From positions 1,240,001 to 1,260,000 of the forward strand of contig NC_135553.1 of assembly GCF_964340395.1 (NCBI RefSeq): a DNA stretch of 20,000 nucleotides, written 5' to 3'. The position numbers and the translations under genes were made by a program. Each line of letters opens with the position of its first letter. Position 1 is the stretch's first letter. Below are positions 9,386 to 19,058 of the stretch, in pieces. The stretch comes from Glandiceps talaboti. Taxonomy: Eukaryota; Hemichordata; Enteropneusta; Spengelidae. The notes beneath the pieces were generated by a model, which searched no databases, was not told where the DNA came from, and was given only the letters and a program-made list of their open reading frames with translations.

Positions 9386-12300
9386 GTAACTTTCAATCGA
9401 TCAGTACCTCCTTACGGTGAGTGATACTAGAAGCTAACCCGTACAGAGGGTAAACATTGAAAGGTCAGCATTTACAATTTTACAAGTCATTAGTATATCT
9501 GAATGGGACTGTCTATGATAAATTTTAAACCGTCTCTTTCAGTAAACAAACTACATGTATTTTGAAATTTGAGGAGTGGTGTGATTGAGGAGGGAAGGGG
9601 TTGTTATTATTCAGTGCATATCATTTGTTTTGTTCATGTAATTCTCTCGTCTATGTATATTTATATATGCAATTCCTGCTTCTTACTTAGATCATGGCTT
9701 CAAATTTGGTTTCATTTACATTTTTACAATGAATACAAATAAACATACACAGAATCCCCTTGCGAAAATATCATATATGATCCTATACTGAGGAAAAAGT
9801 CTTATAGGGATCCTATAGGATTCTTAAATTCATATAAGAAAAATCTTCTAAGATTTAGGCCCCTTTCTTTTAGGATTCCTATAGGACATCTTTTTGGATG
9901 TTTTTAGGAATACATTAGGATTCCTATTGGATGTCTTTTAGGAATATTAAAGGATTCCTACAGGATGTCTTTTTGGAATACTAAAGGATTTGTATAAAAT
10001 GTCTTTTAGGAATACTAAAGGATTCATCTAGGATGTCTTTTAGGAATACTTAAGAATTCGTCTAGGATATCTTTTTGGAATACGAAAGGATCCCTATAAG
10101 AAGTCTTTTAGGAATTCTATTTAATATATTTACTACTATAGAAACTGATATAAATGTTTCTTTATCTTTTAGAGATATGTCAGCATGACTACATCAGTGT
10201 ACTTCACAAATACACAGCGATGTACACGGTCCATGTCTCAACTCTTCAAGAAAAGTGATCAAGTATCAGGAAAGACTCAGATCTCAGAAGACATACCAAC
10301 ATCAAAGACAGATAATAAAATAAAAGTGAAAGATAGAAAAACAAAAACCATAAAGAGAAATCATATAAAGATAGAATATGATGAAAGAAAAGAGACACAG
10401 CAGTCATCTGAAGACACTGAAAGCAAGATAATGAAAAAAGATGAAACTAAACCAGGCTGGAGTCCACCACACTGGCAACAACAATTTACAAACATACGGG
10501 AAATGAGGAAAAATTTGGATGCACCTGTTGATACAATGGGTTGTGAAAGGCTGGCTGACAAAGAAGCTGTTCCACAGGTAACATACAGCCTCCCTCCCCC
10601 TCATCCCTCACATAAAATCCTACACATTAGACATAAAATAAAACAGTAACGAAATGTACAATGTACAAAGTAACTGATGTGGTATGTTACAAACTGATTC
10701 ATAGAATTGAGTGTTACTTCTATATATATCTTTATGGATCCTGAAAGTGCAGGAGCTGAGAAAATAGGGAATTATATAATATCTCTGATTTCATCAGTAT
10801 TCAAATAATGATAAATGATGATAATGGCATTGCATTTTTTTACATAGCGTAGAACTTTACAACACTGTGCTGAAAGTGCTTTGAAATTATTGACCCTGGC
10901 ACAGATCTATAATCCCACAAAATCCCTTACTGGTAAAACTTCCTCAACTCCCTGGGAAACATTAACAATTCAAGCTGCCTGTGTAAGCACATAGATAGCA
11001 ATCTCTATTCAACTATCCCCATGTGGATTGACTCAGACACATTCTGCTATATATTTTAGGTGTATCGTTACCACATGTTGCTGTTTATTTTAGGTGTATC
11101 GTTACCACATGTTGCTGTTTATTTTAGGTGTATCGTTACCAAGCGTTGCTGTTTATTCTAGGTGTATCGTTACCAAGTGTTGCTGTTTATTCTAGGTGTA
11201 TCGTTACCAAGTGTTGCTGTTTATTCTAGGTGTATCGTTACCAAGTGTTGCTGTTTATTTTAGGTGTATCGTTACCAAGTGTTGCTGTCTTTGATGCTGT
11301 CTAGTCAAACAAAGGACCAAGTCACTGCAGCAGCAATGGAGAAACTGAAAGCTCATGGATGTACTATCAGCAACATCTTGAAGACTGAAGACAAAAAACT
11401 TGGAGAACTGATATATCCTGTTGGATTTTGGAAGGTAGATCAGTCCAGTATGATGTGATGTGATGTGATGTGATGTGATGTGATGTGACGATGTGATGTG
11501 ATGTGATGTGATGTGATGTGATGTGATGTTGACAGTCCAATAGGCTAAGTTTTACAATTGTTTTTGCTTGAGTGTAAACATTGTAAACAGTCTAAGTACA
11601 GTAGAGCTTTACTTTGCCTGAAAATCCAGTTGTTTTCACTTCTGTAGTATGCTCAACAACAGGGTAGTGGGTAGCAAGTGGTTACATAAATGGACCAACA
11701 ACTGAACCTTCAGGCAAACGTTTACTAAGTCACAGGCAATGGAATACAGTACATGGTGTATATGCAAACACTGTTGAAGTCACAGACAATGGAATACAGT
11801 ACATGGTGTATATGCAAACACTGTTGAAGTCACAGGCAATGGAATACAATATATGGTATATATGTAAACACTGTTAACGTCACAGACAATGGAATACAGT
11901 AGATGGTATATATGCAAACACTGTTGATGGTTGTGATTTATCAAGGGGTATTAAATTATCACAGTTATGTTTGCTGGTCATCAAACTTTCTCATACTTCT
12001 GTCATGTACACAAGCACTTAAAAGATTTGTATAACACTTTACACATAGTAGGAATCCAGAAGAAAAGATACACCCTTCAAATATGTGTGTGCATAAATTA
12101 ATAAAAATGACTTGCTTAATAACAAAGAAAGACTAAGCCTCCCTTTTCAAACAACAGTGATTTGTAACCATGGACATGTTGGTGACAAAACTGACATACT
12201 GAGGACAAAATGTTTGTGCCCATTACAAATTATATTACATACAGTATTTGAATTGGGTAAGTACCTGATTAGTGACTATTTACATACATGTGAACATCAA

Positions 12301-13460
12301 GTGTATTTCTTGTTATGTGCTGTGTATATGGGACAAAACTGATGTGTATTTCTTGTTATGTGCTGTGTATATGGGACAAAACTAATGTGTATTTCTTGTT
12401 ATGTGCTGTGTATATGGGACAAAACTAATGTGTATTTCTTGTTATGTGCTGTGTATATGGGACAAAACTGATGTGTATATATTGATTTTTAGAGAAAAGT
12501 GGAATACATCAAGAAAACAAGTGTGATTCTACAAGACAAATATAATGATGATATACCTGGGACGTTAAAAGAGTTATGTCAGTTACCAGGAGTAGGACCT
12601 AAAATGGCACACCTATGTATGACTATAGCCTGGGAATCATTGTCTGGTATTGGTGTTGATACTCATGTACATAGAATCAGTAATAGACTAGGATGGGTTA
12701 AAAAAACTACAACTCAACCAGAGGACACTAGAAAGGCACTTGAAGAATGGTTACCAAGGTGAGGAGTACTTAGTAACAATCTTCAATGAACAGTTTTTGA
12801 CCAATTGTCTATTTTGTTCTCTCTCTTTCTCCCTTTTTCTCCCTCCCTCCCTCCCTCCCTCCCTCCCTCCCTCCCTCCCTCTGTCATGAAGAGTAGACAT
12901 TCACAGCCCACTCTGGCTTCACTAAACTGTCTTATCAAACAGCTAGTGTAATCTCCTTGTACCATTCTCCCTCATCTTTTACACAAGACAATACACTCAA
13001 CATGCTGGGTTAACCGGCAAACCCAGTGACTTCACCAACTCACCTAGCATGTTCAGTGGTTTGTTATTTAACTGATAAGGGTGTACCATACTAAAGAATT
13101 GGACTAAAAAGTAAGGCAATTTGGAAAGACCAGTGAGGACTGTGTTTGCATGGAGATGACTTATCTGGGAGAACATTTTGTAATGATAGATAAGTTTATA
13201 TATTATATAAAATAATTGTAAGTGAAATTATATCTGATAGCTATCATACTTCAAATACTTTCAATTTGTTTTGTAGAGAACACTGGAAAGAAATCAACTG
13301 GCTGCTTGTCGGCTTTGGTCAACAGACGTGTTTACCTGTTTCACCAAAATGCCAGGATTGTATGAACAAAGACATCTGTCCAGCAGGAAGGAAATACTTA
13401 AGGTCTCCATCTAAAAAGACAATAAAAACAGTCAAAGTCATACCAGCAGAGAAGAAGTAG
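9308..13460 (+). CDS. NTHL1: Endonuclease III-like DNA glycosylase/AP lyase NTHL1, spliced gene
   Basis: Bifunctional base-excision repair enzyme that removes oxidised pyrimidines and cuts the AP site, acting in nucleus and mitochondria (family knowledge). Certain coding exons are 10173-10577, 11264-11434, 12493-12758 and 13277-13460; 9308-9385 is a probable first coding exon. The product is 337 aa from the Met at 10185, or 367 aa with exon 1 (human 304-312). Numbered from 10185: [17 protein letters not shown] in exon 3; the helix-hairpin-helix [11 protein letters not shown] with Schiff-base Lys about 225; [14 protein letters not shown] with catalytic Asp about 244; and a 4Fe-4S loop with Cys 295, 302, 305 and 311 (spacing C-x6-C-x2-C-x5-C). 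The N-terminal third is Lys/Arg-rich and poorly conserved. All phases agree. The intron 3' ends carry unusual tandem repeats. Confidence 0.96.
9417..9784. other. NTHL1 intron 1, 5' part
   Basis: Intron sequence between the candidate exon 1 donors and the 34-bp array; nothing recognised. Confidence 0.55.
9870..10120. repeat. 34-bp tandem array in NTHL1 intron 1
   Basis: GGAATA-type units recur at 9907, 9941, 9975, 10009, 10043, 10077 and 10111, a steady 34-bp period; more degenerate copies extend left to about 9785. The unit contains GATGTCTTTTAGGAATAC, itself acceptor-like. It ends about 50 bp before the true exon 2 acceptor. Confidence 0.9.
10173..10577 (+). CDS. NTHL1: NTHL1 exon 2 (basic N-terminal region)
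   Basis: A 405-nt exon, phase 0 on both sides, with acceptor TTTATCTTTTAG and donor CAG|GTAACA. The Met at 10185 is the most secure start; an upstream ATG at 10176-10178 is out of frame and meets TGA two codons later. It encodes a polar, Lys-rich tail ([20 protein letters not shown]) and then the family-typical [20 protein letters not shown] and DAPVDTMG, which correspond to human WEPQDWQQQL..IR.MR and DAPVDHLG. Confidence 0.9.
10578..11059. other. NTHL1 intron 2, 5' part
   Basis: Unique intron sequence upstream of the acceptor array; no element recognised. Confidence 0.6.
11060..11281 (+). repeat. 34-bp tandem array copying the NTHL1 exon 3 acceptor
   Basis: GTGTATCGTTACC preceded by TTTATT(T/C)TAG (or TATATTTTAG in the first copy) starts at 11060, 11094, 11128, 11162, 11196, 11230 and 11264, exactly 34 bp apart. 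Each unit holds the pyrimidine tract and AG of the acceptor plus about the first 18 exon bases. The last copy is the real exon start. Copies differ mainly at ACATG, AGCG or AGTG and at TTTTAG or TTCTAG. Confidence 0.97.
11264..11434 (+). CDS. NTHL1: NTHL1 exon 3
   Basis: A 171-nt exon, phase 0 on both sides. It encodes [20 protein letters not shown], then [12 protein letters not shown], and ends [12 protein letters not shown]. Its acceptor at 11262-11263 is the last of seven near-identical tandem copies. Only this copy keeps the reading frame open, because each of the six upstream copies leads to an early stop. Confidence 0.96.
11448..11527. repeat. TGATG pentanucleotide microsatellite
   Basis: About 15 copies of GATGT with one GACGAT interruption, starting roughly 15 bp downstream of the NTHL1 exon 3 donor. 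Confidence 0.95.
11727..11930. repeat. 50-bp tandem array in NTHL1 intron 3
   Basis: Four copies beginning GTCACAG at 11729, 11779, 11829 and 11879, each with CAATGGAATACA and ending near CAAACACTGTT. Confidence 0.93.
12301..12480. repeat. 43-bp tandem array ending at NTHL1 exon 4 acceptor
   Basis: Units starting GTGTATTTCTTGTTATGTGC occur at 12301, 12344, 12387 and 12430, with a partial copy at 12473 that runs into the acceptor before 12493. The units are nearly identical, which suggests recent expansion. Confidence 0.95.
12493..12758 (+). CDS. NTHL1: NTHL1 exon 4, catalytic HhH region
   Basis: A 266-nt exon, phase 0 in (acceptor TTGATTTTTAG) and phase 2 out (donor AAG|GTGAGG). It encodes [32 protein letters not shown] with the nucleophilic Lys (codon 12601-12603) and [15 protein letters not shown] with the catalytic Asp (codon 12658-12660). 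It ends in the conserved ALEEWLPR. Confidence 0.97.
12826..12882. repeat. CCCT-rich pyrimidine tract
   Basis: A run of about ten CCCT units preceded by CTTTCT-rich sequence, about 70 bp after the exon 4 donor. Polypurine on the other strand. Confidence 0.95.
12883..13276. other. NTHL1 intron 4, 3' part
   Basis: Unique sequence between the CCCT tract and exon 5. Unlike the earlier introns, its 3' end has no tandem array. Confidence 0.6.
13277..13460 (+). CDS. NTHL1: NTHL1 exon 5, 4Fe-4S cluster loop and stop
   Basis: A 184-nt terminal exon, phase 2 in (acceptor TTTTGTAG), stop TAG at 13458-13460. It encodes [18 protein letters not shown] and [17 protein letters not shown] with four cluster cysteines, followed by a short Lys-rich tail ([12 protein letters not shown]) that goes beyond the human C-terminus. 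Confidence 0.96.
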
Positions 13461-13650
13461 TAGTGTTAGTAGTGGTAGTACATGTATACAGGTGGAGCTT
13501 GAAATATGAGTCAGAAAGTTCCAAACACTGATTTTCCCCAATTTTCATTATCTGCTTGAGAATGTATAATAATATTATTCACCAATATTTTTCTTCACAC
13601 AGCCAGAAAACATTCACGACCTACAGATTTTGTCACTACTACCGGTACTA

Positions 13651-13795
13651 TTTTGCCTTGTACAGTATCTGTAGTTTTGCTTTGCTTTGCACAATATCTG
13701 TAGTTTTGCTTTGCTTTGCACAATATCTGTAGTTTTGCTTTGCTTTGCACAATATCTGTAGTCCTGGTTTGCCTTGTACAATATCTGTAGTACTA
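13651..13795. repeat. 29-bp tandem array downstream of the NTHL1 stop
   Basis: Units of the form TAGTTTTGCTTTGCTTTGC followed by ACAATATCTG, spaced 29 bp, with diverged first and last copies (about five in all). The array probably lies in the 3' UTR or just downstream. Confidence 0.9.
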
Positions 13796-14075
13796 GTAGT
13801 TTTTTAGCTATAAATGGATCTCAACCATTGGGGAGATAACCGATGGTTTATTTAGTACAAAAATAGTGTTCTGACATCTAACAATACAATGTAATCAAAT
13901 TTACAGTCTGGGCAACAAACTTACATTTTGCTATCATTATTTGTGCAACATAAGGTACAGGTTAGGATAAAAAATACTCCAAAGCAGTATGTGATATATT
14001 TTAGCTGTTTTGTTGCAAAGTTCTTAGGATGAATTTGCAGACATTTTTGTAACATCAGTGGATTATTTGGTCTTA

Positions 14076-14089
14076 CCAATAGAGGGCGC
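14076..14089 (+). promoter_or_regulatory. CTCF-like motif
   Basis: CCAATAGAGGGCGC matches the CTCF core consensus CCASYAGRKGGCRS at 13 of 14 positions by eye. It lies between NTHL1 and the next gene. Single motif matches are weak evidence, and the organism may not use this motif. Confidence 0.25.
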
Positions 14090-14261
14090 ACTACCTAAAT
14101 ACCTTGATATATCACCGTACAACTGCTTCAGTCATACAGGGTGCACTTTTCAATACTTCTATCACTCCTTAATGATTATTTCATTTCTGTTGTGTACATA
14201 TTTTCTTGTCTATCAGTAGTTGCTAGATCAGTTTTATTTAGGGGCTGGTCAGTTTCATAGC

Positions 14262-14281
14262 GGGGGGGGGGGGGAGGGGGG
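14262..14281 (+). repeat. Poly-G tract
   Basis: A run of G broken by a single A; a candidate G-quadruplex on the plus strand, about 800 bp past the NTHL1 stop. Confidence 0.85.
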
Positions 14282-14386
14282 AGATTGTGGATTGATGGGG
14301 GTCACCCTTGTTTTTGAAAGTGCTCAATGTTACTCAAAACATTGCAAAAAGCTCAAAATGTGTGAAAAGTTTGTTATTGTACGTAA

Positions 14387-14392
14387 AATAAA
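14387..14392 (+). terminator. Possible NTHL1 polyadenylation signal
   Basis: First plus-strand AATAAA after the NTHL1 stop, about 930 bp downstream. A second at 14699-14704 is followed by GT-rich sequence. Either or neither may be used. Confidence 0.25.
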
Positions 14393-15257
14393 CCCTTTTA
14401 CACATTTATCAATCTTTAGCAATGTATTCAGTTACAAACACAGACTTGGTCTATGTCATTTCACTTTAGTTTTTCAAGGACACCATGATAAAATTGTTTT
14501 ATAGATTAAAAAATCCAAAATGAATACCCAATCCTCGTCCATATGACCGATTTGAAATGAAAGCTTGGGTTGTTTGTTGTTATAGTTCACAATTCTACTA
14601 TCATGTTATAAATACTTGCATTCAAATCTTAAAGCTACCTCAAAGCAATGTGCACTGCCACAGATTTGGATAGTTTTGTCAATGTTTATTTTCTTTAAAA
14701 TAAAATGTGTACAAGCAATATGTGCCTGTATTAAGGCTTTGATTTTTGCCATTATTTTTTTAACATAAATGAATGGAAAGCACTATAGTTTAATAGTAAA
14801 CACAACACAAATTTAAGATAAGATTAAAGACAATACTTTATTTTGTCTCAAATCCTACAACTTCTCCATGATGCACATTTTGGTTAGAAACTGGTGTAGT
14901 AAACTATGACTTCACTACCCAGCTAATCCTAACATCAAATATAGATTGATGATATGAAGACACTCATTTTGGTACAGGTTAAGGGTCAAGTATGACGTGG
15001 AAACTACCACTGGATGCCAACTGTGGTTTCTCACCCGAACCACAAAGTAGACACTGATATACAAACATGACAAAATACACACTTCAGACACTTGATTGAC
15101 AAGTACTCAATATAGCTGTCTAGTAATTGTAGCAACATTCCTGGGACCATGTTTATTAGCCGTCTAATTTGTCCAGTGACGCAGTCTTCTTTCACAATGA
15201 ATTTTTTGTTTTGTATATTGATATTGTATGATATGTGTGTATCTTATGAGTACTTAC
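14393..15257. other. Region between NTHL1 and the tentative membrane protein gene
   Basis: AT-rich sequence. Missing 3' exons of the minus-strand membrane protein should lie here, but I could not identify them. A short open stretch with a GTGAGA donor near 15010-15070 on the minus strand was too weak to call. Confidence 0.4.
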
Positions 15258-16279
15258 CAGTGAAAATAATATAAAAAAGAAAGGATGTAGCTATAGATAA
15301 ACATAGTTGTGTCATGTTGTAGACGACTGCACAGTACACGATGAAGGGAGCAATTGACAGCACGCCCTCACCGATGAATCTTTTAGTCTGGAATATTGAC
15401 ATGGATTGGACAGAAAATGGTATTTTCCTTCTAGACTGAATAGTAAATAATGTTAAAACTTTGGTTCGCACATGTGTATGTGACACTGATATGATGTAAT
15501 AACAATGACTTTGGGAAGAACACTATATATATAGATATTTAATTTAATGAAATTTCAAGCCTGAGTGAGTTCACCTCATGACCAACTTGATTAAAATCCG
15601 ATGTAGATGTCGGCTAATCGTTCATTGCTATTTTACCTTCGTTATTAAGCCTGAATTGACCTTCTTGGTACATGTTTATATTTTTAGCCTGATCGTAGAG
15701 GAGGCGATCAGGCTAAAAATGTAAACATGTACCAAGAAGGTCAATTCAGGCAAAATAACGAAGGTAAAATAGCAATGAACGATTAGCCGACATCTACATC
15801 TACATCGGATTCTAATCAGATTGCCTCATGACATGTCAGTAATGCTTTATTATTTTTGTGTTACATTTCAAGTGACTTCATGTCGATTGTATCCCGGATG
15901 CTTAAAGATAATTTTGTTTATTTATTTGGCAGAAAAGACTCTATTGGTATTTTGTCAATCCATTCTTCTAAATATTCATTTTCATGAATTACGTGAGCAG
16001 AATACGTTCATTTCCCGTACATAAAACATCACGGTCCCTTTATATTTTCAGCCATTATTAATATCCTCTATTTGCGTCATGTTTTCCCTCCCTGATTTCT
16101 TCCCCATCTCACCTCCGTTGTAAATTCCGAACGCAGCCATACAACTCTGTAAATCTTGCTCAAATATAAACAGTCACTCAGTCATCCACCACACTACACG
16201 TAGTAAAACCTACCGTCGGGTTTTGTAATGTAGTCCACAAGTGAATCCCTAGTATATACAGAGTATAAGGCTGTGCCAT
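15258..16279 (-). CDS. Tentative 5' part of a small membrane protein gene
   Basis: I do not recognise this protein. A possible first exon, 16214-16279, encodes MAQPYTLYILGIHLWTTLQN plus PT and ends at an ACG|GTAGGT donor in phase 0. A second, 15258-15387, has a TATTCCAG acceptor and a strong CTG|GTAAGT donor; it encodes TKRFIGEGVLSIAPFIVYCA and then VVYNMTQLCLSIATSFLFYI, one long or two short membrane segments. The frames join cleanly. A GC-box-like GGGGGCGGG lies about 20 bp upstream of the ATG. I could not find the remaining exons to the left. The second exon is better supported than the first. Confidence 0.35.
15574..15582. repeat. Target-site duplication, left
   Basis: CCTCATGAC directly abuts the left end of the foldback element; an identical copy lies at 15824-15832. 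Confidence 0.8.
15583..15823. mobile_element. Foldback MITE, Mutator-like candidate
   Basis: Two arms, 15583-15695 and 15705-15823, are inverted copies differing by about six substitutions and one 6-bp duplication (GTAGAT), around a 9-nt loop TAGAGGAGG. Both ends begin CAA when read inward. A perfect 9-bp direct repeat CCTCATGAC flanks the element at 15574-15582 and 15824-15832. Long terminal inverted repeats with a 9-bp target duplication fit Mutator-like elements (family knowledge). There is no coding capacity. It lies inside the tentative intron of the membrane protein gene. Confidence 0.85.
15824..15832. repeat. Target-site duplication, right
   Basis: CCTCATGAC directly abuts the right end of the foldback element and matches the left copy exactly. 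Confidence 0.8.
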
Positions 16280-16780
16280 GCGAGCATCATCCGACCGCAA
16301 GGGGGCGGGCTTCGATATACATTCTCTTCTCACATCAAGGGATAGCCTATTCATTGACAAGTCAAGGTGATGCAGAGTAGCTTTCACACTTGCTTGTGTC
16401 GTAGCAGAATCGATCAACACTCACCACTGGCAATTTAGGGATACACACAGTTACAGGCTGTTCTTAAAAGCACATTCATGACACCTTCAGCTTTTAGTGC
16501 GTATACTGTAGTATAGTTTGGAGCATATTATGAATTCCTTATACTATATATCCATTCACAATTTGGTTAATTCAGTGAAGCTGTAAGTTCATCCTAATTG
16601 TTCTATTGATGTGCAATTAGTGTATTTTGCCTGAGTTTATGATCATCAGTCAAGGAAAAGTATCCATGGTGTGACTAAATAGTCACGCCTCTATTTGTGC
16701 ACAGATCTGTGTTTTGTAAAATAAATCCTTACCCTGACCACATTTAATAGTGCCTTCCACTGCACAATATGTATATACAT

Positions 16781-16781
16781 G

Positions 16782-16871
<90 letters not shown>
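16781..16871. repeat. Long AT dinucleotide microsatellite
   Basis: About 45 AT units followed by a short GT run. The Tyr-Ile reading frames it opens on both strands are artefacts. Confidence 0.98.
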
Positions 16872-16874
<3 letters not shown>

Positions 16875-17109
16875 GTGTGTGTGTTTCTCATTCCCTCATT
16901 CCCTCAAATTATAATATTTCTCGTACTAAAAGTCCAGTGATGGGATATTGTCGAAGAGAGGCCTGCTATGTCTCTGTACAGCACGTGGTTACCTTGTAAA
17001 GAGATAAACCATATCCTACTGCTCTACAGAGACCCGTTAGATTTCTACGCAATTTGACAGCAAAGATTTTCACTGATTTACTTCCTTGTTTTGTTTGTTC
17101 AAATGGCGT

Positions 17110-17129
17110 ATCGATCGATCGATCGATCA
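17110..17129. repeat. CGAT tetranucleotide run
   Basis: Four to five CGAT units, self-complementary and able to fold back. Confidence 0.9.
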
Positions 17130-18333
17130 GCGTCGGTTAGTAAATTAAAGGAGACGGAATCGATATTGTCCTTCCGCGAATAAATCAATTAACCTCGTGC
17201 AGTTTGACATCTTTCGTTTTTCGAAGTGGAGTGTCTTTATAGGGTTAGAGTAAAGTGGTAACATTAATGTATATATATTTATGGTATAACAACGGGTTGA
17301 ATTGTTTTTGGTGGTTTTTTGTATGTTTTGTTTTGTTTACAAGGAACAAAAAAGAAATATATATCCAGTCACAAACATCCACTCTGCAAGAGACAGACAC
17401 AAACAACAATTGTATTACAATGTACATGAATCACTCTCAACAATTATATCCCTTCTGATTCTTAACTTGTTCATGCACAGATTACTTTCTTCTCCTGAAG
17501 TCACTCCATAAGAGAGAGGTGATGATAGTAACAGACTCTTCGACATAGGTGGACGTGTAACATGACCATGTATGTATCACGACAGAACACTGTAATGTTG
17601 ACTCACAAGCTATGACAACACGCTTATTGACTATTGTAACTTGTTTATTTGCTGATATATACGACGTTTACCATTATATAGTTCATACTTCTTATACCTG
17701 ATGACCATACTAAACACTCCACACTTTCATTCAGTAACTGATCTTCTAAGTGCACCTACACAAAATTTAAGATTTCCAGTATATATATTACCAAGGACCT
17801 GTTACTTATTTGATTTTAGCAATACAAACCCTTATTGCTGGTGGTATTATCACGTAGCTCGTGTCAAGACTACAAAATGTGTTGTACGAAAGTTTGAAAG
17901 AAATAAACTTGGTCCAATGGTATATGATTCTTCTATTTTACATGTACAACAATGATGACACGAGATTTTCCTACCCTACACAATCATGATACCCCGAGTT
18001 GGACAGTTTTCTTTATATAATCAACATAAATTGAAATAAACAGCAATCCGATGAAGGAATCGACTGAACAAAAAATGTCGGATTCCAATCATAAATACAC
18101 GACCGCTAGTTGTTTACTCGATAAATTTAACAACTTCAAATCGTTGCTGGTACATCAACATTTTCTAATCTGTTGTCTCATTTGTAAAATGGCGATACTT
18201 TTACCCATAGCATAACCATCCTAGTATAATAGTTTTGTTACTATAAAAAGTGTCAGTTAAGAGAACTACAAAACTGTTTGCATAGGCGGAACAATTCATG
18301 TTTTCATAAAGTTTGTTCAAAGTTTCAACTGTT

Positions 18334-19058
18334 TTAGGTACGCGTTTCTTCATTTAGACTGTCTAACGACAACGAGTCGCCGCTCATTTCTAATATATCG
18401 TGTTGGTGAGGTTTTCTGTCAACAATACGTTTCCACACTTTTCCTCGTTCCATTCCTGGTTTTGCCATGGCAGATGTACTTAGTCTCGGTGTTGAATCTA
18501 TAGACGCACAAGTCGATTTATCTCTGTTTAATAGTTGCTGTCGGTAACTTGCAAGCTGCATTTGTTGTTGTCCTACAAGTTCGAATATTTCGGCCATACT
18601 TGATCTCATTTTGTTTTCAAAACTATACATTCTTTCATTGAAGTCATCGAATCGACGTTCAATATCTGGATTGGAAACAAAATCGCTCACATCTTCAACA
18701 ACCACATCTGCCATACGTTGTCGCCCAGCAACCGTCTCTTCAGTGTCATGAACCTTAGCTGATTCAGTTGGAGATACATTGTTAAGTGACGTTGTTTCCA
18801 TTTCTGGTGTAGTACCTGTTAACGTTTTTGAAGAAACCCGAGCCGTTGTTGGTGGAGTAGTCTGCTTGGTATCAGACTCCAATATAGTGTAATGGTGATA
18901 TTTTCTTTTCATTATTGACGGCCCAGCTGAGTTGTCTAAGTCAGAAATCTGTTGGTAACCCTTTTTAGTTTTCACCGGTGGAGACACTTCCTCTGTATCA
19001 CTTAATTCCTCTTGGTGGTAATCTTCTGTTACACCTCCTTTAGAACAGGAGAATGTGC
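18334..19058 (-). CDS. Terminal coding exon of the coiled-coil protein
   Basis: The acceptor TTGACTCATCAG has a good branch-like TTGAC just upstream. The 725-nt exon opens in phase 1 and stays open for 240 codons to TAA at 18336-18334, by far the longest open stretch in the window. It encodes a Ser/Thr-rich linker, the predicted coiled coil and a C-terminus ending SGDSLSLDSLNEETRT. No close AATAAA is visible downstream; the nearest minus-strand AATAAA is at about 17643-17648. Confidence 0.75.

Larger units (their letters stand above)
16280..18333. other. Region between the two right-hand minus-strand genes
   Basis: Contains a GC-box-like GGGGGCGGG at 16301-16309, the AT microsatellite and the CGAT run. 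A 26-codon frame starts at an ATGGCG at 17104 (MAYRSIDRSASVSKLK...). None of the short open frames has recognisable similarity. It includes the expected 3' UTR of the coiled-coil protein. Confidence 0.45.

Noticed and set aside
8951-9396. Short open frames on plus (8951-9178) and minus (9133-9396) around the shared promoter
   Set aside because: The first is antisense to PRPSAP exon 1 and the second antisense to the candidate NTHL1 first exon; neither has recognisable similarity.
12783-12965. Minus-strand frame rich in Gly-Arg-Glu
   Set aside because: It is the CCCT tract read on the other strand inside an NTHL1 intron.
14220-14504. 94-codon plus-strand frame after NTHL1
   Set aside because: It contains the poly-G tract and has no family similarity; consistent with chance.
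16691-16999. Open frames encoding Tyr-Ile repeats on both strands
   Set aside because: They arise from the AT microsatellite.
17104-17184. 26-codon plus-strand frame starting ATGGCG
   Set aside because: Part of it is the CGAT repeat, and there is no similarity or transcript evidence.
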